Assembly: GCA_016790225.1 (NCBI GenBank)
Contig: JAEUOZ010000014.1
Span: 1 to 45,544 of the forward strand
DNA length: 45,544 nucleotides
Origin: Rubrivivax sp.
Lineage (GTDB): Bacteria; Pseudomonadota; Gammaproteobacteria; Burkholderiales; Burkholderiaceae
Direction: 5' to 3'
Shown one piece after another: positions 7,713-16,515 of the stretch. Made by a program: the position numbers and the translations under genes. The notes below the pieces were generated by a model. The model was given only the letters and a program-made list of their open reading frames with translations. It was not told the origin of the DNA and made no database searches. Each line of letters starts with the position of its first letter. Within the stretch, counting starts at the first letter, position 1.

Positions 7713-8746
7713 GTTGCCAGTTCCCGTGATTGCTTTTTGAGTGACTTGGAGATGGGGTTCAGCACCGGCACGGCGCCGAAGTGGCGCTCGCACCAGGCGT
7801 CGTCGTAGACGGTATCCAGGTAGCGCTCGCCGCGATCGGGCATCACCGCGGCCACGCGCGTGCCGGCCGGCCAGCGGGATTGCCAGGCGTGCAGCGCGGC
7901 CACGATGCCGCCGGAGGAAGCACCGGCCAGCACGGCCTCGCGCGCCACCAGCGCGCGGCAGCCCGCCACGCACTGCGCATCGGTGACCAGCGCGTGTTCG
8001 TCGGCCAGGTCATCGGCCATGTGCTCCGGCACGATGCCCGCACCATGGCCCGGCAGCAGCCGAGCGCCGCGCTGGCCGAAGATCACCGAGCCGGCGGCAT
8101 CGACCGCGAGGATGCGTGTGTCCAGGCCGCGGTCGCGGATGGCCAGGCGCGCGCCGCGCAAGGTGCCGCAGGTGCTGATGGACACCACCAGCCAGTCGAG
8201 CCGGTTGTCCAGCGCATCCAGGATCTCGCTGACCGTGCCTTCGCGGTGGGCGGCCGGGTTGCCCGGGTTGGCGTACTGGTTCAGGTTGACGGCGCCGGGC
8301 AGCGTGGCCACGAGATGCGCCACGCGCTTGCGCCGTGCGGCCAGGTATTCGCCGGTCTGCGGATCGGGTGTGGACACCATGTCCACGGAAGCCCCGTAGG
8401 CCTGCAGGATCTTCAGGTTGGTCTGCGTGACCTTGGGGTCCACGACGACGATCAGCCGCAGTTCCAGCGCAGCGCAGACCTGCGCCAGACCGATGGCCAG
8501 GTTGCCCGAGCTGGATTCGACCAGCACCGAGTGATGGCCGATCTCGCCGCGCACCATGGCCTCGCGCACCATGCGCAGCGCCGGCCGATCCTTCATCGAG
8601 CCGCCCGGGTTGTGCGCCTCGAGCTTGGCGAAGAAGGCCATGCCGGAAGACGCAAACAGTCGTTCCAGGCGCACCAGGGGCGTGTGGCCCACGGTCGAGA
8701 GAATGCCGGTCGTTGGAGATCCGGCCAGGCGGCGGCTTGATGACAT
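7709..8746 (-). CDS. sbnA: 2,3-diaminopropionate biosynthesis protein SbnA-like (ACEGA synthase)
   Basis: 345 residues, PLP-dependent beta-family (cysteine-synthase fold). The Schiff-base lysine is Lys52 in NPGGSMKDRPA. The substrate loop is VESSSGNLAIGLAQ, and VLAGASSGGIVAAL near the C-terminus holds the PLP phosphate/pyridine region. SbnA condenses O-phospho-L-serine with L-glutamate to N-(2-amino-2-carboxyethyl)-L-glutamate, the precursor that SbnB cleaves to Dap. The 4-bp ATGA overlap with the SbnB-type gene is the main reason to prefer SbnA over a generic cysteine synthase. It is probably the first gene of the operon, 78 bp downstream of the chemoreceptor gene on the same strand; no clear promoter was identified in that gap. 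Confidence 0.85.
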   Translation of the reverse strand: MSSSRRLAGSPTTGILSTVGHTPLVRLERLFASSGMAFFAKLEAHNPGGSMKDRPALRMVREAMVRGEIGHHSVLVESSSGNLAIGLAQVCAALELRLIVVVDPKVTQTNLKILQAYGASVDMVSTPDPQTGEYLAARRKRVAHLVATLPGAVNLNQYANPGNPAAHREGTVSEILDALDNRLDWLVVSISTCGTLRGARLAIRDRGLDTRILAVDAAGSVIFGQRGARLLPGHGAGIVPEHMADDLADEHALVTDAQCVAGCRALVAREAVLAGASSGGIVAALHAWQSRWPAGTRVAAVMPDRGERYLDTVYDDAWCERHFGAVPVLNPISKSLKKQSRELAT

Positions 8747-8824
8747 GTCCTCGGTTTCGGCAGCCGGCGGCCGAACCTGAGCGCCTGCCCTCGGATCACG
8801 CGCCGCACCGCGGCGCGAACGTCG

Positions 8825-10453
8825 TCAGACCTTGGCTTCGGCGCGCGCGGCCTTGCGCAGGCTCACGGCATCGGGCAGGGCCAGCCGGCGAGGACCCAGC
8901 GTGAAGACCTGCATGGCCTGTGAGACGCTGCCGGCCTGACGGTCCAGTTCCTGTGCCGAGGCGGCGACCTGCTGCACGAGACCGGCATTGCGCTGCGTGA
9001 TCTCCTCGATCTGGGAGATGGCCTCGTTCACTTCGGAAAAGCTGCTCAGCTGCTCACGTGCACCGTTGGCGATGGATTCGATCACCGCGCTGACCTGCTG
9101 CACGGCGGCCTTCACCTCGGCCATGGTCTGGCGCGCCGCGTCACTCTGCTGGTGGCCGGCCGCCACCTGCGCGGCCGAAGCGCTGATCAGATCCTTCACC
9201 TGGCGGGCCGCGCCCGTGGTGCGCTGGGCCAGGGCCCGCACTTCGGCCGCCACGACCGCGAAGCCGCGACCCTGCTCGCCGGCACGCGCGGCCTCGACCG
9301 CGGCGTTCAGCGCGAGGATGTTGGTCTGGAAGGCGATGCTGTCGATGACGCCGATGATCTCTCCGATGCGGGCCGAGGACTGCGCGATCCCGCTCATCGT
9401 GGCGCTCATCGCCTGCATGGCCTGCGCGCTGTGGCGTGTGGTGTCGCAGGCGCGCGCGGCCAGCTGGCGGGCCTCGCCCGCGTCGCTTGCGCAGTGGCGC
9501 ACGGTGTCGGTGATCTGGTGGATGGAGGCGGCCGTCTGCTCCAGGCTCGCGGCCTGAGACTCGGTGCGCGAGGCGAGGTTCTGGTTGCCGCTGGCGATCT
9601 CGCTCGTGGCGCGCTGCATCTGCGCCGTTTCGCGCAGCGCGTCGCCGACCACGGCGCGCATGTTCACGCCCGCCTGGCCCAGCGCCAGGGCGACATCGGC
9701 CACCAGGCCTTCGCCGTCGATGTGGATGCTCTGCGTCAGGTCACCGGCAGCCAGCCGGTTGGCCTGCGGCAGCAGCGCTTCCAGGGGCTGATGCACCCAG
9801 CGGCGCAGCCCCAGCGCCACGGCGGCGGCACTGAAGACGGCGCCCGCCGCGACCGCGGCCAGCAAGGCCGGGCCCGGCCAGCCGGCCCAGGCGCCCAGCG
9901 CCGCCGTGCCGAGGCCGGGCAGGCCGGCCAGGGCCGCCAGCCTGGCCGTCACCCCCAGGCGACAGGCGCGCAGGACGCGGCTGCCCCAGGTATCGCGCCA
10001 CACGGCGCCGGACTGCACGCGGTGCACCAGGCGCCCTTGCTCGGCTTCGGCACGCATGGTGGCGTAGAGCTGTTCGACGGCCTGGACCGTGGCGCGCTCG
10101 GGCTGCGTCCGCACCGACAGGTAGCCCGAGATGCGCGCGCCTTCGAAGATCGGCGTGACGTTGGCCTTCACCCAGTAGTGGCGGCCGTCCTTGCGCCGGT
10201 TCTTGACGATGCCGGTCCAGGGCCGGCCCTGCGCCAGCGTGGCCCACATGTCGCGAAAGGCCTCGGCCGGCATGTCCGGGTGGCGCAGGATGTTGTGCGG
10301 CTGGCCCAGCAGTTCGGCGCGCTTGAAGCCGCTGACTTCCACGAAGGCGGCATTGCCGTAGAGGATGCGTCCCTGGGGATCGGTGGTCGAGACCACGAGC
10401 GCACCCTCGGGAAAGGGGTACTCGCTGTCGACAACGGGCAGGTTGACTCTCAC
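8825..10453 (-). CDS. Aer-like PAS-containing methyl-accepting chemotaxis protein
   Basis: 542 residues from a GTG at 10451-10453. This start is preferred to the in-frame upstream start at 10495 because Aer-like proteins begin close to [20 protein letters not shown]. An N-terminal PAS domain (~15-115) has the Aer signature ([38 protein letters not shown]) that in Aer binds FAD. Two adjacent hydrophobic stretches at ~165-215 anchor it without a periplasmic domain. A HAMP-like segment and an MA signalling domain with the conserved hairpin [18 protein letters not shown] follow. It should sense redox or energy state from the cytoplasm and signal to CheA. There is no CheW-docking or methyltransferase gene nearby. 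Confidence 0.85.
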   Translation of the reverse strand: MRVNLPVVDSEYPFPEGALVVSTTDPQGRILYGNAAFVEVSGFKRAELLGQPHNILRHPDMPAEAFRDMWATLAQGRPWTGIVKNRRKDGRHYWVKANVTPIFEGARISGYLSVRTQPERATVQAVEQLYATMRAEAEQGRLVHRVQSGAVWRDTWGSRVLRACRLGVTARLAALAGLPGLGTAALGAWAGWPGPALLAAVAAGAVFSAAAVALGLRRWVHQPLEALLPQANRLAAGDLTQSIHIDGEGLVADVALALGQAGVNMRAVVGDALRETAQMQRATSEIASGNQNLASRTESQAASLEQTAASIHQITDTVRHCASDAGEARQLAARACDTTRHSAQAMQAMSATMSGIAQSSARIGEIIGVIDSIAFQTNILALNAAVEAARAGEQGRGFAVVAAEVRALAQRTTGAARQVKDLISASAAQVAAGHQQSDAARQTMAEVKAAVQQVSAVIESIANGAREQLSSFSEVNEAISQIEEITQRNAGLVQQVAASAQELDRQAGSVSQAMQVFTLGPRRLALPDAVSLRKAARAEAKV

Positions 10454-10685
10454 GGCTGGGCACTCGCTGGGCGGGTGGGGCCAGCCGCGGCGCACACGCC
10501 GTGAGCATCAACTGGCCAATGGGCCGAGATGGTGGGGCAGGCGCAGGCTGGGCCATCCGCTGAACACCGGGGTTCCGTGGCGGCAGTTCAGACTTCGTTC
10601 AAGGAGCCCATGAGCGCGGCCCGGAGTGCCGGGATGGCTGCACTCCTGCGGCGTGTGCCGCAGACAGCCTGCGGGCAGCGGCTCT

Positions 10686-11165
10686 TCAGAGACGCCGGGG
10701 CGGCGCCGGCCACTCGGTGTCCGCGACCTGCGCGCCGCGGGGATGCCGGCGCCGGTCCAGTCGAACAGCCAGGCGGATCGCGGCCATCAGGCCCACAGCA
10801 ATTCCGACGGCATCGGCCAGCAGATCCTGCCAGTCGCCCAGGCGGCCGGGCACAAAGGTCTGCGCGATCTCGATGGCCAGCCCCAGGGCCAGCAAGAGGT
10901 AGGCGATCCAGAACACATGGCGCGGGCGCTCGCGCAGCGCAAAGACCGCGCAGAAGGCGAGTACGGCAAAGGCCGCGGCGTGATTGGCCTTGTCCCAGCC
11001 CAGCGAGGGGCCCTTGGGGTTGGGTGTCAGTGCGCCGTACAGCACATAGACGCTCAACACGGCCAGCAGCACCGACCAGGCCATGCGGGAGCGGCGGCTG
11101 AACAGGGCGCGCCGGAGCCTGTCGCCCGCGGTCGGTGGTCTGGGATCGGATCGGTGAGGGGGCAT
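10686..11165 (-). CDS. VanZ-like small membrane protein
   Basis: 159 residues with about four hydrophobic segments (MAWSVLLAVLSVYVLYGAL; AAAFAVLAFCAVFAL; VFWIAYLLLALGLAIEIAQ; LADAVGIAVGLMAAIRLAV). The pattern P..KGPSLGWDKANHAAAFAVLA followed by IEIAQTFVPGRLGDWQDLLADAVG is typical of VanZ-family proteins. Apart from VanZ itself (teicoplanin resistance) their role is poorly known; in Burkholderiales they often sit in polysaccharide loci. The ATG at 11165 is chosen over a GTG two codons upstream. It lies on the same strand as the glycosyltransferase upstream, with a 129-bp gap. Confidence 0.75.
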   Translation of the reverse strand: MPPHRSDPRPPTAGDRLRRALFSRRSRMAWSVLLAVLSVYVLYGALTPNPKGPSLGWDKANHAAAFAVLAFCAVFALRERPRHVFWIAYLLLALGLAIEIAQTFVPGRLGDWQDLLADAVGIAVGLMAAIRLAVRLDRRRHPRGAQVADTEWPAPPRRL

Positions 11166-11294
11166 CGGCACGGGGTCGTTCAGAGAGGCCAGCGCGGTCG
11201 GACCCCAGGACGCCTGATTGTCAGGCCAAGCCTCTTCGGCCGCTGGTGTCGGTCTTCGGGCGCGGCCCCAGCGCCTGAACGCGGCTTGTCAAAC

Positions 11295-12605
11295 TCAGGC
11301 GGCAGCCTGTTCGGGCGCGGGCTGCTCGGCCTGCACCGCCGGTTCATCGCCGAAGTGCTGCACCAGCCGGCGCAGATTGACCTCGCGGCCGAATTCCCAG
11401 CGCACGTGTGCACGGGCGGCCGTGCCCCAGGCGCGCGCATGATCGGGCTGCCCCATGGCGCGCTCGATGCAGGCCGCCAGCGAGGCCGGATCACCGGGCT
11501 CGGCCAGCAGTCCGGTCTTGCCGTCGACCACCAGTTCCGGAACGCCGGACAGGCGCGTGGAGACCACCGGCAGGCCCAGCGACATGGCCTCCATCAGGGC
11601 CACGGGGATGCCGTCGACATCGCCGCTGCGATCCACCTTGCAGGGCGCCACGAAGAGGTCCAGCGAGCGCATCCACTGCGCCACCGCGTGGTGGGCGACG
11701 ACACCCACAAAATCGACATGGGCATGGACGCCCAGCTGATCGGCCAGCAGTTGCAGCCGCAGCCGCTCGGGCCCGTCGCCCGCCACCAGAAGGCGCACCG
11801 GCGCGCAGCCGCCGCGCACCAGGCGGGCGAGGGCGCGCAGGAGATCATCAACGCCCTTCTTCTCCACCAGGCGGCACAGCGTGCCGATGCGGTAGGCGCC
11901 GCTGTGGCGCGCCGTGCGCGGGGTTTCGCGCGTGGCGATGTCGGGCGCGCAGCGCACCACGTCCACCTGCTCCGGCGCCACGCCTTGCTCCTGCAGCCAG
12001 GCCTTGTTGTAGTGCGAGATGGTGAGCATCTTGCGCGCACGCTGCGCCTTCTGCGCCAGCAGCAGGCCGTTGCGGAAGAGATCGTTGGCGTGCGCCGTGC
12101 AGGTGAAGGGAATGCCCGACAGCGCAGAGGCATACATCGCGATCTGCGTGGGCACATGCACGAAGTGCGCATGGATGTGCGTGCACTGTGCGGCATTCAG
12201 GGCCGGCACCATGCGCGCGGCGGCCAGCCACTGGAAGAGCAGCGTCCAGGCGCGACGATCGAACCAGCCCACGCTGCGCATGTCCTGCAGCAGTGTCTTC
12301 AAGGCCGGCCAGGCGCGGGGCAGGCGGCGTGCCTCGCGCACGCCCTGCACCACCTGGCGCAGCAGCGAGCCCTGGTAGAGCACGGTGGTGCGGCTGGCGA
12401 TGCCCTGGGCTTCCCGCGCGGGGACGGCGGCCGGGTGCACGGCATAGGGCAGCACGCGGTAGCCCAGCGCTTCCAGCGCCGCCAGTTCCTGGTAGACGAA
12501 GGTCTCCGACAGCGCCGTCAGCTCCGGCGCAAGGTAGGCGATGGTCGGCTGGGGAGGGGGTCGATGCAGCACGTTGACATCTTGGAGCGTGCGCCGGGCG
12601 GCCAT
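11295..12605 (-). CDS. GT4-family glycosyltransferase
   Basis: 436 residues with GT-B architecture. The N-terminal Rossmann half contains SETFVYQELAALEALGY and HIHAHFVHVPTQIAMYAS. The donor-binding half contains RIGTLCRLVEKKGVDDLL, LLVAGDGPERLRLQ and the E-x7-E-like motif GIPVALMEAMSLGLPVVS, all typical of retaining GT4 enzymes of the colanic-acid WcaL/exopolysaccharide type. It should transfer a sugar from a nucleotide-sugar donor at the inner face of the cytoplasmic membrane. The start is uncertain: a GTG about 12 codons downstream (before LHRPPPQPTIAYLAPE) is also possible. There are no other polysaccharide genes besides the VanZ-like one. Confidence 0.85.
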   Translation of the reverse strand: MAARRTLQDVNVLHRPPPQPTIAYLAPELTALSETFVYQELAALEALGYRVLPYAVHPAAVPAREAQGIASRTTVLYQGSLLRQVVQGVREARRLPRAWPALKTLLQDMRSVGWFDRRAWTLLFQWLAAARMVPALNAAQCTHIHAHFVHVPTQIAMYASALSGIPFTCTAHANDLFRNGLLLAQKAQRARKMLTISHYNKAWLQEQGVAPEQVDVVRCAPDIATRETPRTARHSGAYRIGTLCRLVEKKGVDDLLRALARLVRGGCAPVRLLVAGDGPERLRLQLLADQLGVHAHVDFVGVVAHHAVAQWMRSLDLFVAPCKVDRSGDVDGIPVALMEAMSLGLPVVSTRLSGVPELVVDGKTGLLAEPGDPASLAACIERAMGQPDHARAWGTAARAHVRWEFGREVNLRRLVQHFGDEPAVQAEQPAPEQAAA

Positions 12606-12716
12606 GCGGTGATGAACGCGGCAATTCAGCCGCTGCTTGGGTCACTGGGCGTGCAGCCTTGCCTTAGGCTTCATCGGGTGTCATCGGCCATCGCCGCGTC
12701 ACCCCGAGAAGCCCTG

Positions 12717-12911
12717 ATGAACCGCACCAAGCTCTTCGCCATGCTGGCCCTCGCCGCCATCTTCGCCGTCATCTCGCGCGGCGAAGCCGAGCTGGGCGAG
12801 GCGGGCGTCCCGCTGCCGGAGAACGTGGCGCGCCAGCAGATGATGCCCCGCGGTCCCTATGCGGAGTTCATCGCCTTGTTCGAGCCCGCGGCGCCGACGC
12901 GCCGGCCCTGA
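12717..12911 (+). CDS. Small exported protein of unknown function
   Basis: 64 residues, not recognised. It starts with a good signal-peptide-like segment (MNRTKLFAMLALAAIFAVIS). A short polar tail then ends in PYAEFIALFEPAAPTRRP. A weak GAGAAG purine run lies just upstream of the ATG. It sits between the divergent glycosyltransferase gene and the convergent agmatinase gene, only 7 bp from the stop of the latter. Lengths and position are compatible with a real small gene but homology would be needed to be sure. Confidence 0.45.
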   Translation: MNRTKLFAMLALAAIFAVISRGEAELGEAGVPLPENVARQQMMPRGPYAEFIALFEPAAPTRRP

Positions 12912-12918
12912 GCGGCCC

Positions 12919-13842
12919 TCAGCGAGCCTTGGCCAGCTGGCCGCAGAGGTAGGTCCAGACGAAGTGCGCGGCGGCCTGGCTGGTGAGCTGCGCATGGTCG
13001 TAAGGCGGCGCCACTTCCACGCAATCCATGCCCACGAAGGGCAGGTCGGCCAGTTCCTCCAGCACGGTCAGCACCTGGTTGCTGCTCAGGCCGCCGGGCT
13101 CCGGGGTGCCCGTGCCGGGGGCAAAGGCCGGATCCAGGCAGTCGATGTCCAGGCTCAGGTAGAGCGGCGGGTTGCCCAGGGAGGCCAGCCGTTCGCGGAT
13201 CGCCCCCAGCACCGGGGCCAGCTGCTGCGCGTTGTCCAGGCCGCGCAGCGAGCGGCCGTCAAAGATCAGGCCGCCTTGCGAGCGCACATACTCCCGCGCC
13301 GCGCGTTCACCGGCTGAGCGGATGCCCAGCTGCACGAAGCCTGCCGGGATGACCAGCCCTTCCTGCATCGCTTCGTAGACCCAGGTGCCGTGACCACTGG
13401 GCTCGCCGAAGTGATCACTCCAGGTATCGCAATGCGCATCGAAGTGGATCACCGCCAGCGGCCGCCCCAGCTCCTGCCGGTAGGCACGCAGCAGCGACAG
13501 CGTGACCGAATGGTCTCCGCCCAGCCAGGCCATGTGGTGCTGGCGGATCAACGCCGGCGCCTGGGCTTCCAGGGCCTCGCGCAGCGCCGACAGCGAGGTG
13601 TTGGGCAGCGGCAGATCGCCCAGATCGGCCAGCTGGCCCAGGGGTGAGGTCTCGAAGAGCGTGTGCTGCGCATCGCACAGCATGTGGCTGGCCTGCCGGA
13701 TCGCCGAAGGGCCGAAACGCGCGCCGGGCCGGTTGGTGGTGGCGCCATCGTAGGCAATGCCGGCGACGGCAAAGGGCTCTTGGCCGGCGGGCGCCGGAAC
13801 TTGAAGGAAGCTGCCGTGGCTGCGGTAGGCAAATTGCGTCAC
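12919..13842 (-). CDS. speB: Agmatinase-family ureohydrolase
   Basis: 307 residues with the complete ureohydrolase Mn-binding signature: GGDHS, FDAHCDT and SLDIDCLDPAFAPGTGTPEPGG. The spacing and the C-terminal FVGMDCVEVAPPYDHAQLTS are agmatinase-like (agmatine to putrescine and urea) rather than arginase, though guanidinobutyrase or another guanidino-acid hydrolase cannot be excluded. Its ATG overlaps the stop of the upstream serine-hydrolase gene by 4 bp (ATGA), so the two are translationally coupled. Confidence 0.85.
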   Translation of the reverse strand: MTQFAYRSHGSFLQVPAPAGQEPFAVAGIAYDGATTNRPGARFGPSAIRQASHMLCDAQHTLFETSPLGQLADLGDLPLPNTSLSALREALEAQAPALIRQHHMAWLGGDHSVTLSLLRAYRQELGRPLAVIHFDAHCDTWSDHFGEPSGHGTWVYEAMQEGLVIPAGFVQLGIRSAGERAAREYVRSQGGLIFDGRSLRGLDNAQQLAPVLGAIRERLASLGNPPLYLSLDIDCLDPAFAPGTGTPEPGGLSSNQVLTVLEELADLPFVGMDCVEVAPPYDHAQLTSQAAAHFVWTYLCGQLAKAR

Positions 13843-15218
13843 GTGGGTTCTCTTGTCGGCGCCAGGATGTCCAGCAGCGATTCGACCACACGTTCTTCCG
13901 AGCGCCGCAGGCTGGAATACTGGCCCGGTGACTCGGCGGCGCCCTGGCTGCTGCCGTTGATCACGTAGACCAGCCCCCAGGCGGGGCGGCGCCCTTGCGG
14001 CGGATGGAACAGCAGGCCCGACAGCAGCCCGTAGGCCGACCCGAGGTGGCCATAGGCCATCACGCCGCCGCGCGGGACCAGCCGGTCGCCGCCGCGAGCA
14101 TCAAAGGTGTCGGTGAAGCGCTGCAGCCCGAGCCCCCAGCTGCGGAACAGCCCGCCGGCGGTCTCGCCCGGGGCATCGGGCGCCAGCTGCCAGTGCGGGC
14201 GCAGCAGTTGCGCCCAGCTGTCGGTCGACAGCAGGCGGCGGCCTTCCCAGCGCCCTTCCTGCATCAAGAGGCGCGTCAGGCGCGACAGATCGGTGACGCT
14301 GCAGCGCAGCCCGCCCTGAGGCGAATGCAGCGAGGCGTTGTCGCCGATGAGCTGCAGGCCGGCCGGTTCCGGTTGCGTTCCCAGGACGTCGGCCCGCTGG
14401 TCGAATTGCGGCACCCAGCCGGGGCTTCGGTCCGGTCGGCGGTACAAGGTGGCCAGCTGGGCGCGCTGGGGCGGCGTCAAGGCCGCCGGCCGGTAGCGGC
14501 AGCTCATGCCCAGGGGATCGAACAGCCAGCGTTGCATCAGATCCGCAAAGGTCTGTCGCGCGGCGGCTTCCATGGCCGTGGCCAGCACCACCGAACCCAG
14601 GTTGCTGTAGCGGAACATGCGGCCCGGTTCCTCGGCGCCCCAGCTGCCGGGCTGCGCCAGTGTGTGGCGCAAGGCCGCACCGTCGGCAAACGGCAGGGTG
14701 GCGGCGTCCAGCAGGCCGCTGCGGTGGCTCAGCAGGAGTCGGGGCGTGATGGGCGTCTGCGGGAAGCCCGGGTGACGAAAGGCCAGGCGCAGCAGGCCGG
14801 AGAGATCGTCGTCCAGATCCATCAGCCGCGCGTCATGCAGGCGCAGCATGGCCAGCGCCAGCGCCAGCTTGGAGACGGAGGCGATGCGGAACAGCGTCTG
14901 GCCGTCGATGGCCAGCGAGCCTTCAGGATGATCGGCGCCGATGTGGCGCCAGCCCGCCCAGGCCCGCGAGACGCGGTTGTCGCCGTGCAGCCAGGCCACC
15001 GAGATGCCCGTCAGCGGGCGCTCGACATCGCTGACGACGGACCTCAGCAGCTCCACGACCGCGGCCCGCGCCTCGGCCTCGGTGCCCCGCGGCAGGGTCG
15101 GGCTTTGTGCGTGCGCGGCGGACGCGCCCCAACCGGCACCCGCCGCGCCGGCCACGCAAGCCACGCCCGACAACAGCAGTTGCCTGCGGGTGCTTGGCGG
15201 CAAGGCCGGATCGGGCAT
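13839..15218 (-). CDS. Exported beta-lactamase-family serine hydrolase
   Basis: 459 residues. The N-terminus has a twin-arginine-type leader (STRRQLLLSGVACVAGAAG, then ASAAHA-Q as a plausible cleavage site), so it is probably periplasmic. The class C beta-lactamase/penicillin-binding fold motifs are visible: SVSK at 114-117 (nucleophile serine and general base lysine), RYSNLG for the Y-x-N motif, and a GHLGSAYG segment in place of the K-T-G box. Such proteins act as D-amino-acid amidases, esterases or carboxypeptidases more often than as antibiotic-resistance enzymes. It is coupled to the agmatinase gene by a 4-bp overlap. Confidence 0.8.
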   Translation of the reverse strand: MPDPALPPSTRRQLLLSGVACVAGAAGAGWGASAAHAQSPTLPRGTEAEARAAVVELLRSVVSDVERPLTGISVAWLHGDNRVSRAWAGWRHIGADHPEGSLAIDGQTLFRIASVSKLALALAMLRLHDARLMDLDDDLSGLLRLAFRHPGFPQTPITPRLLLSHRSGLLDAATLPFADGAALRHTLAQPGSWGAEEPGRMFRYSNLGSVVLATAMEAAARQTFADLMQRWLFDPLGMSCRYRPAALTPPQRAQLATLYRRPDRSPGWVPQFDQRADVLGTQPEPAGLQLIGDNASLHSPQGGLRCSVTDLSRLTRLLMQEGRWEGRRLLSTDSWAQLLRPHWQLAPDAPGETAGGLFRSWGLGLQRFTDTFDARGGDRLVPRGGVMAYGHLGSAYGLLSGLLFHPPQGRRPAWGLVYVINGSSQGAAESPGQYSSLRRSEERVVESLLDILAPTREPT

Positions 15219-15366
15219 GGTCTCTCTGCGGCAAGGACGAAGGGCGCGGCCGATGTTGCGAGACGCGGGCCGGCCGCGCAGGCTGGCTTGTCGCCGAAAT
15301 CAGACGCTTTGTGAGGAATTGTCCCCAGAATGCATCACGAGCATGTGTCGGAAGTCACGCCCGGCC

Positions 15367-16515
15367 CTACAGCCGCAGCTGGCCCGCGTAGCCGGTCATC
15401 TCCAGGTACCCGTGGCCGACCACGCGCTGTTGGGCATCCCGCAGCTCGGACAGGCCTTCCCAGTAGACCGTTCCGGTGGAGCCCCGGCCGTCAAGCTCCT
15501 GGGCATCCATCAGCGAGATCACGTCGAAGCGCCCTGCAGGCGTGTGGACGGTCCACTGCACGGGGTACTCGGCGTTGGAGCCGGGGCTGCGCCAGCGGCG
15601 TCCGGGCACCATGCGCAGCTCATCCGGTGCAAAGCTGCGGGCAGTTGTCTCGCCCGGTCCGCGCAGGCTGCCGCCGGCCCAAAGAGTGCTGCCGTCGGCC
15701 CGGCGCAGCTGGAACGCGGTGAGCGCCCGGCCGTCGTCGAGGTTCATGCCGATCCAGTCCCAGCCCACGGCCTGCGGGTGCAGCAGTTCGTCGCTCCACT
15801 CGTGATCGAACCAGGCGCGGCCCTGCACCGGCAGGCGCTGGCCGTCCAGCTGCACCTCGCCGCGCGCCTGCAGCTGGGGCTCCGTCACATAGTGGCTGGC
15901 CTGCTGCTCCTGCGGGCCCTTGCGGGAAAAACCGGCGTCGCCCTGCAGCAGCACCGGCTGCGTGGTCTGCAACGCCAGCTGAAGCCCGAAATCGCCGGAT
16001 TGCACGCGGGTCTCGTAAAGGCTGCCGCCGGCTGCATCGCGCCGCAGGAATGACCACCCGGCCAGCACGATGTCGGCGTCCTGCGTGGCCGCGCGGGCGC
16101 GCAGCTCAGGCAGTGGCTGGCCTGACCAGCGGGCGATGCGATCGGCGTGCCGATGCCGCCCGCGCGCAGGATCGCTGAGCGCGGCGTGCGCAAACAGCAG
16201 ATGGCGCGGTGCGAGCCTGCCTGGCAGATCGGTGGCCAGGCCCGTGGCACTGCGGAAGAAGGTGACCTGGAAGCCCAGTCGTTGCGGCAGTCCCTGCGCC
16301 TGCAGCCAGCCCGTGGCGTACCACCACTCGATGCGGCTGCCCAGGTGGGCGCCGTGGTCCCGCGGGAACTGCATGGGGCGTCCGCGCCGCACCGGATCGG
16401 CCTCGGGCGGGCCGGTGGCCAGGCCTGCCGGCGTGCCGATCAGACCGGCCCCGGGCGCCCGGGTCGAGCAGGCGGCCAAGGCGGCGAGCAGCAGACCGCG
16501 GCGCAGGGTGGACAT
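15367..16515 (-). CDS. AttH/CrtC-like lipocalin-fold lipoprotein
   Basis: 382 residues from the ATG at 16513-16515. The leader RRGLLLAALAAC carries a lipobox (LAAC), so a lipoprotein is predicted. The body matches the AttH / hydroxyneurosporene-synthase-like double-lipocalin family: QFPRDHGAHLGSRIEWWYATGWL at the start (the conserved WWY), QGRAWFDHEWSDE in the middle and WDWIGMNLDDGRALTAFQLR in the second half. AttH proteins accompany ABC exporters with FtsX-type permeases, and such an exporter is encoded 2.5 kb upstream on the same strand. The reading frame stays open to 16887 but the lipobox start makes the extension unlikely. Confidence 0.8.
   Translation of the reverse strand: MSTLRRGLLLAALAACSTRAPGAGLIGTPAGLATGPPEADPVRRGRPMQFPRDHGAHLGSRIEWWYATGWLQAQGLPQRLGFQVTFFRSATGLATDLPGRLAPRHLLFAHAALSDPARGRHRHADRIARWSGQPLPELRARAATQDADIVLAGWSFLRRDAAGGSLYETRVQSGDFGLQLALQTTQPVLLQGDAGFSRKGPQEQQASHYVTEPQLQARGEVQLDGQRLPVQGRAWFDHEWSDELLHPQAVGWDWIGMNLDDGRALTAFQLRRADGSTLWAGGSLRGPGETTARSFAPDELRMVPGRRWRSPGSNAEYPVQWTVHTPAGRFDVISLMDAQELDGRGSTGTVYWEGLSELRDAQQRVVGHGYLEMTGYAGQLRL

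Noticed and set aside
8747..8824. Riboswitch or attenuator upstream of sbnA
   Set aside because: The 78-bp gap shows no recognisable aptamer or leader peptide.
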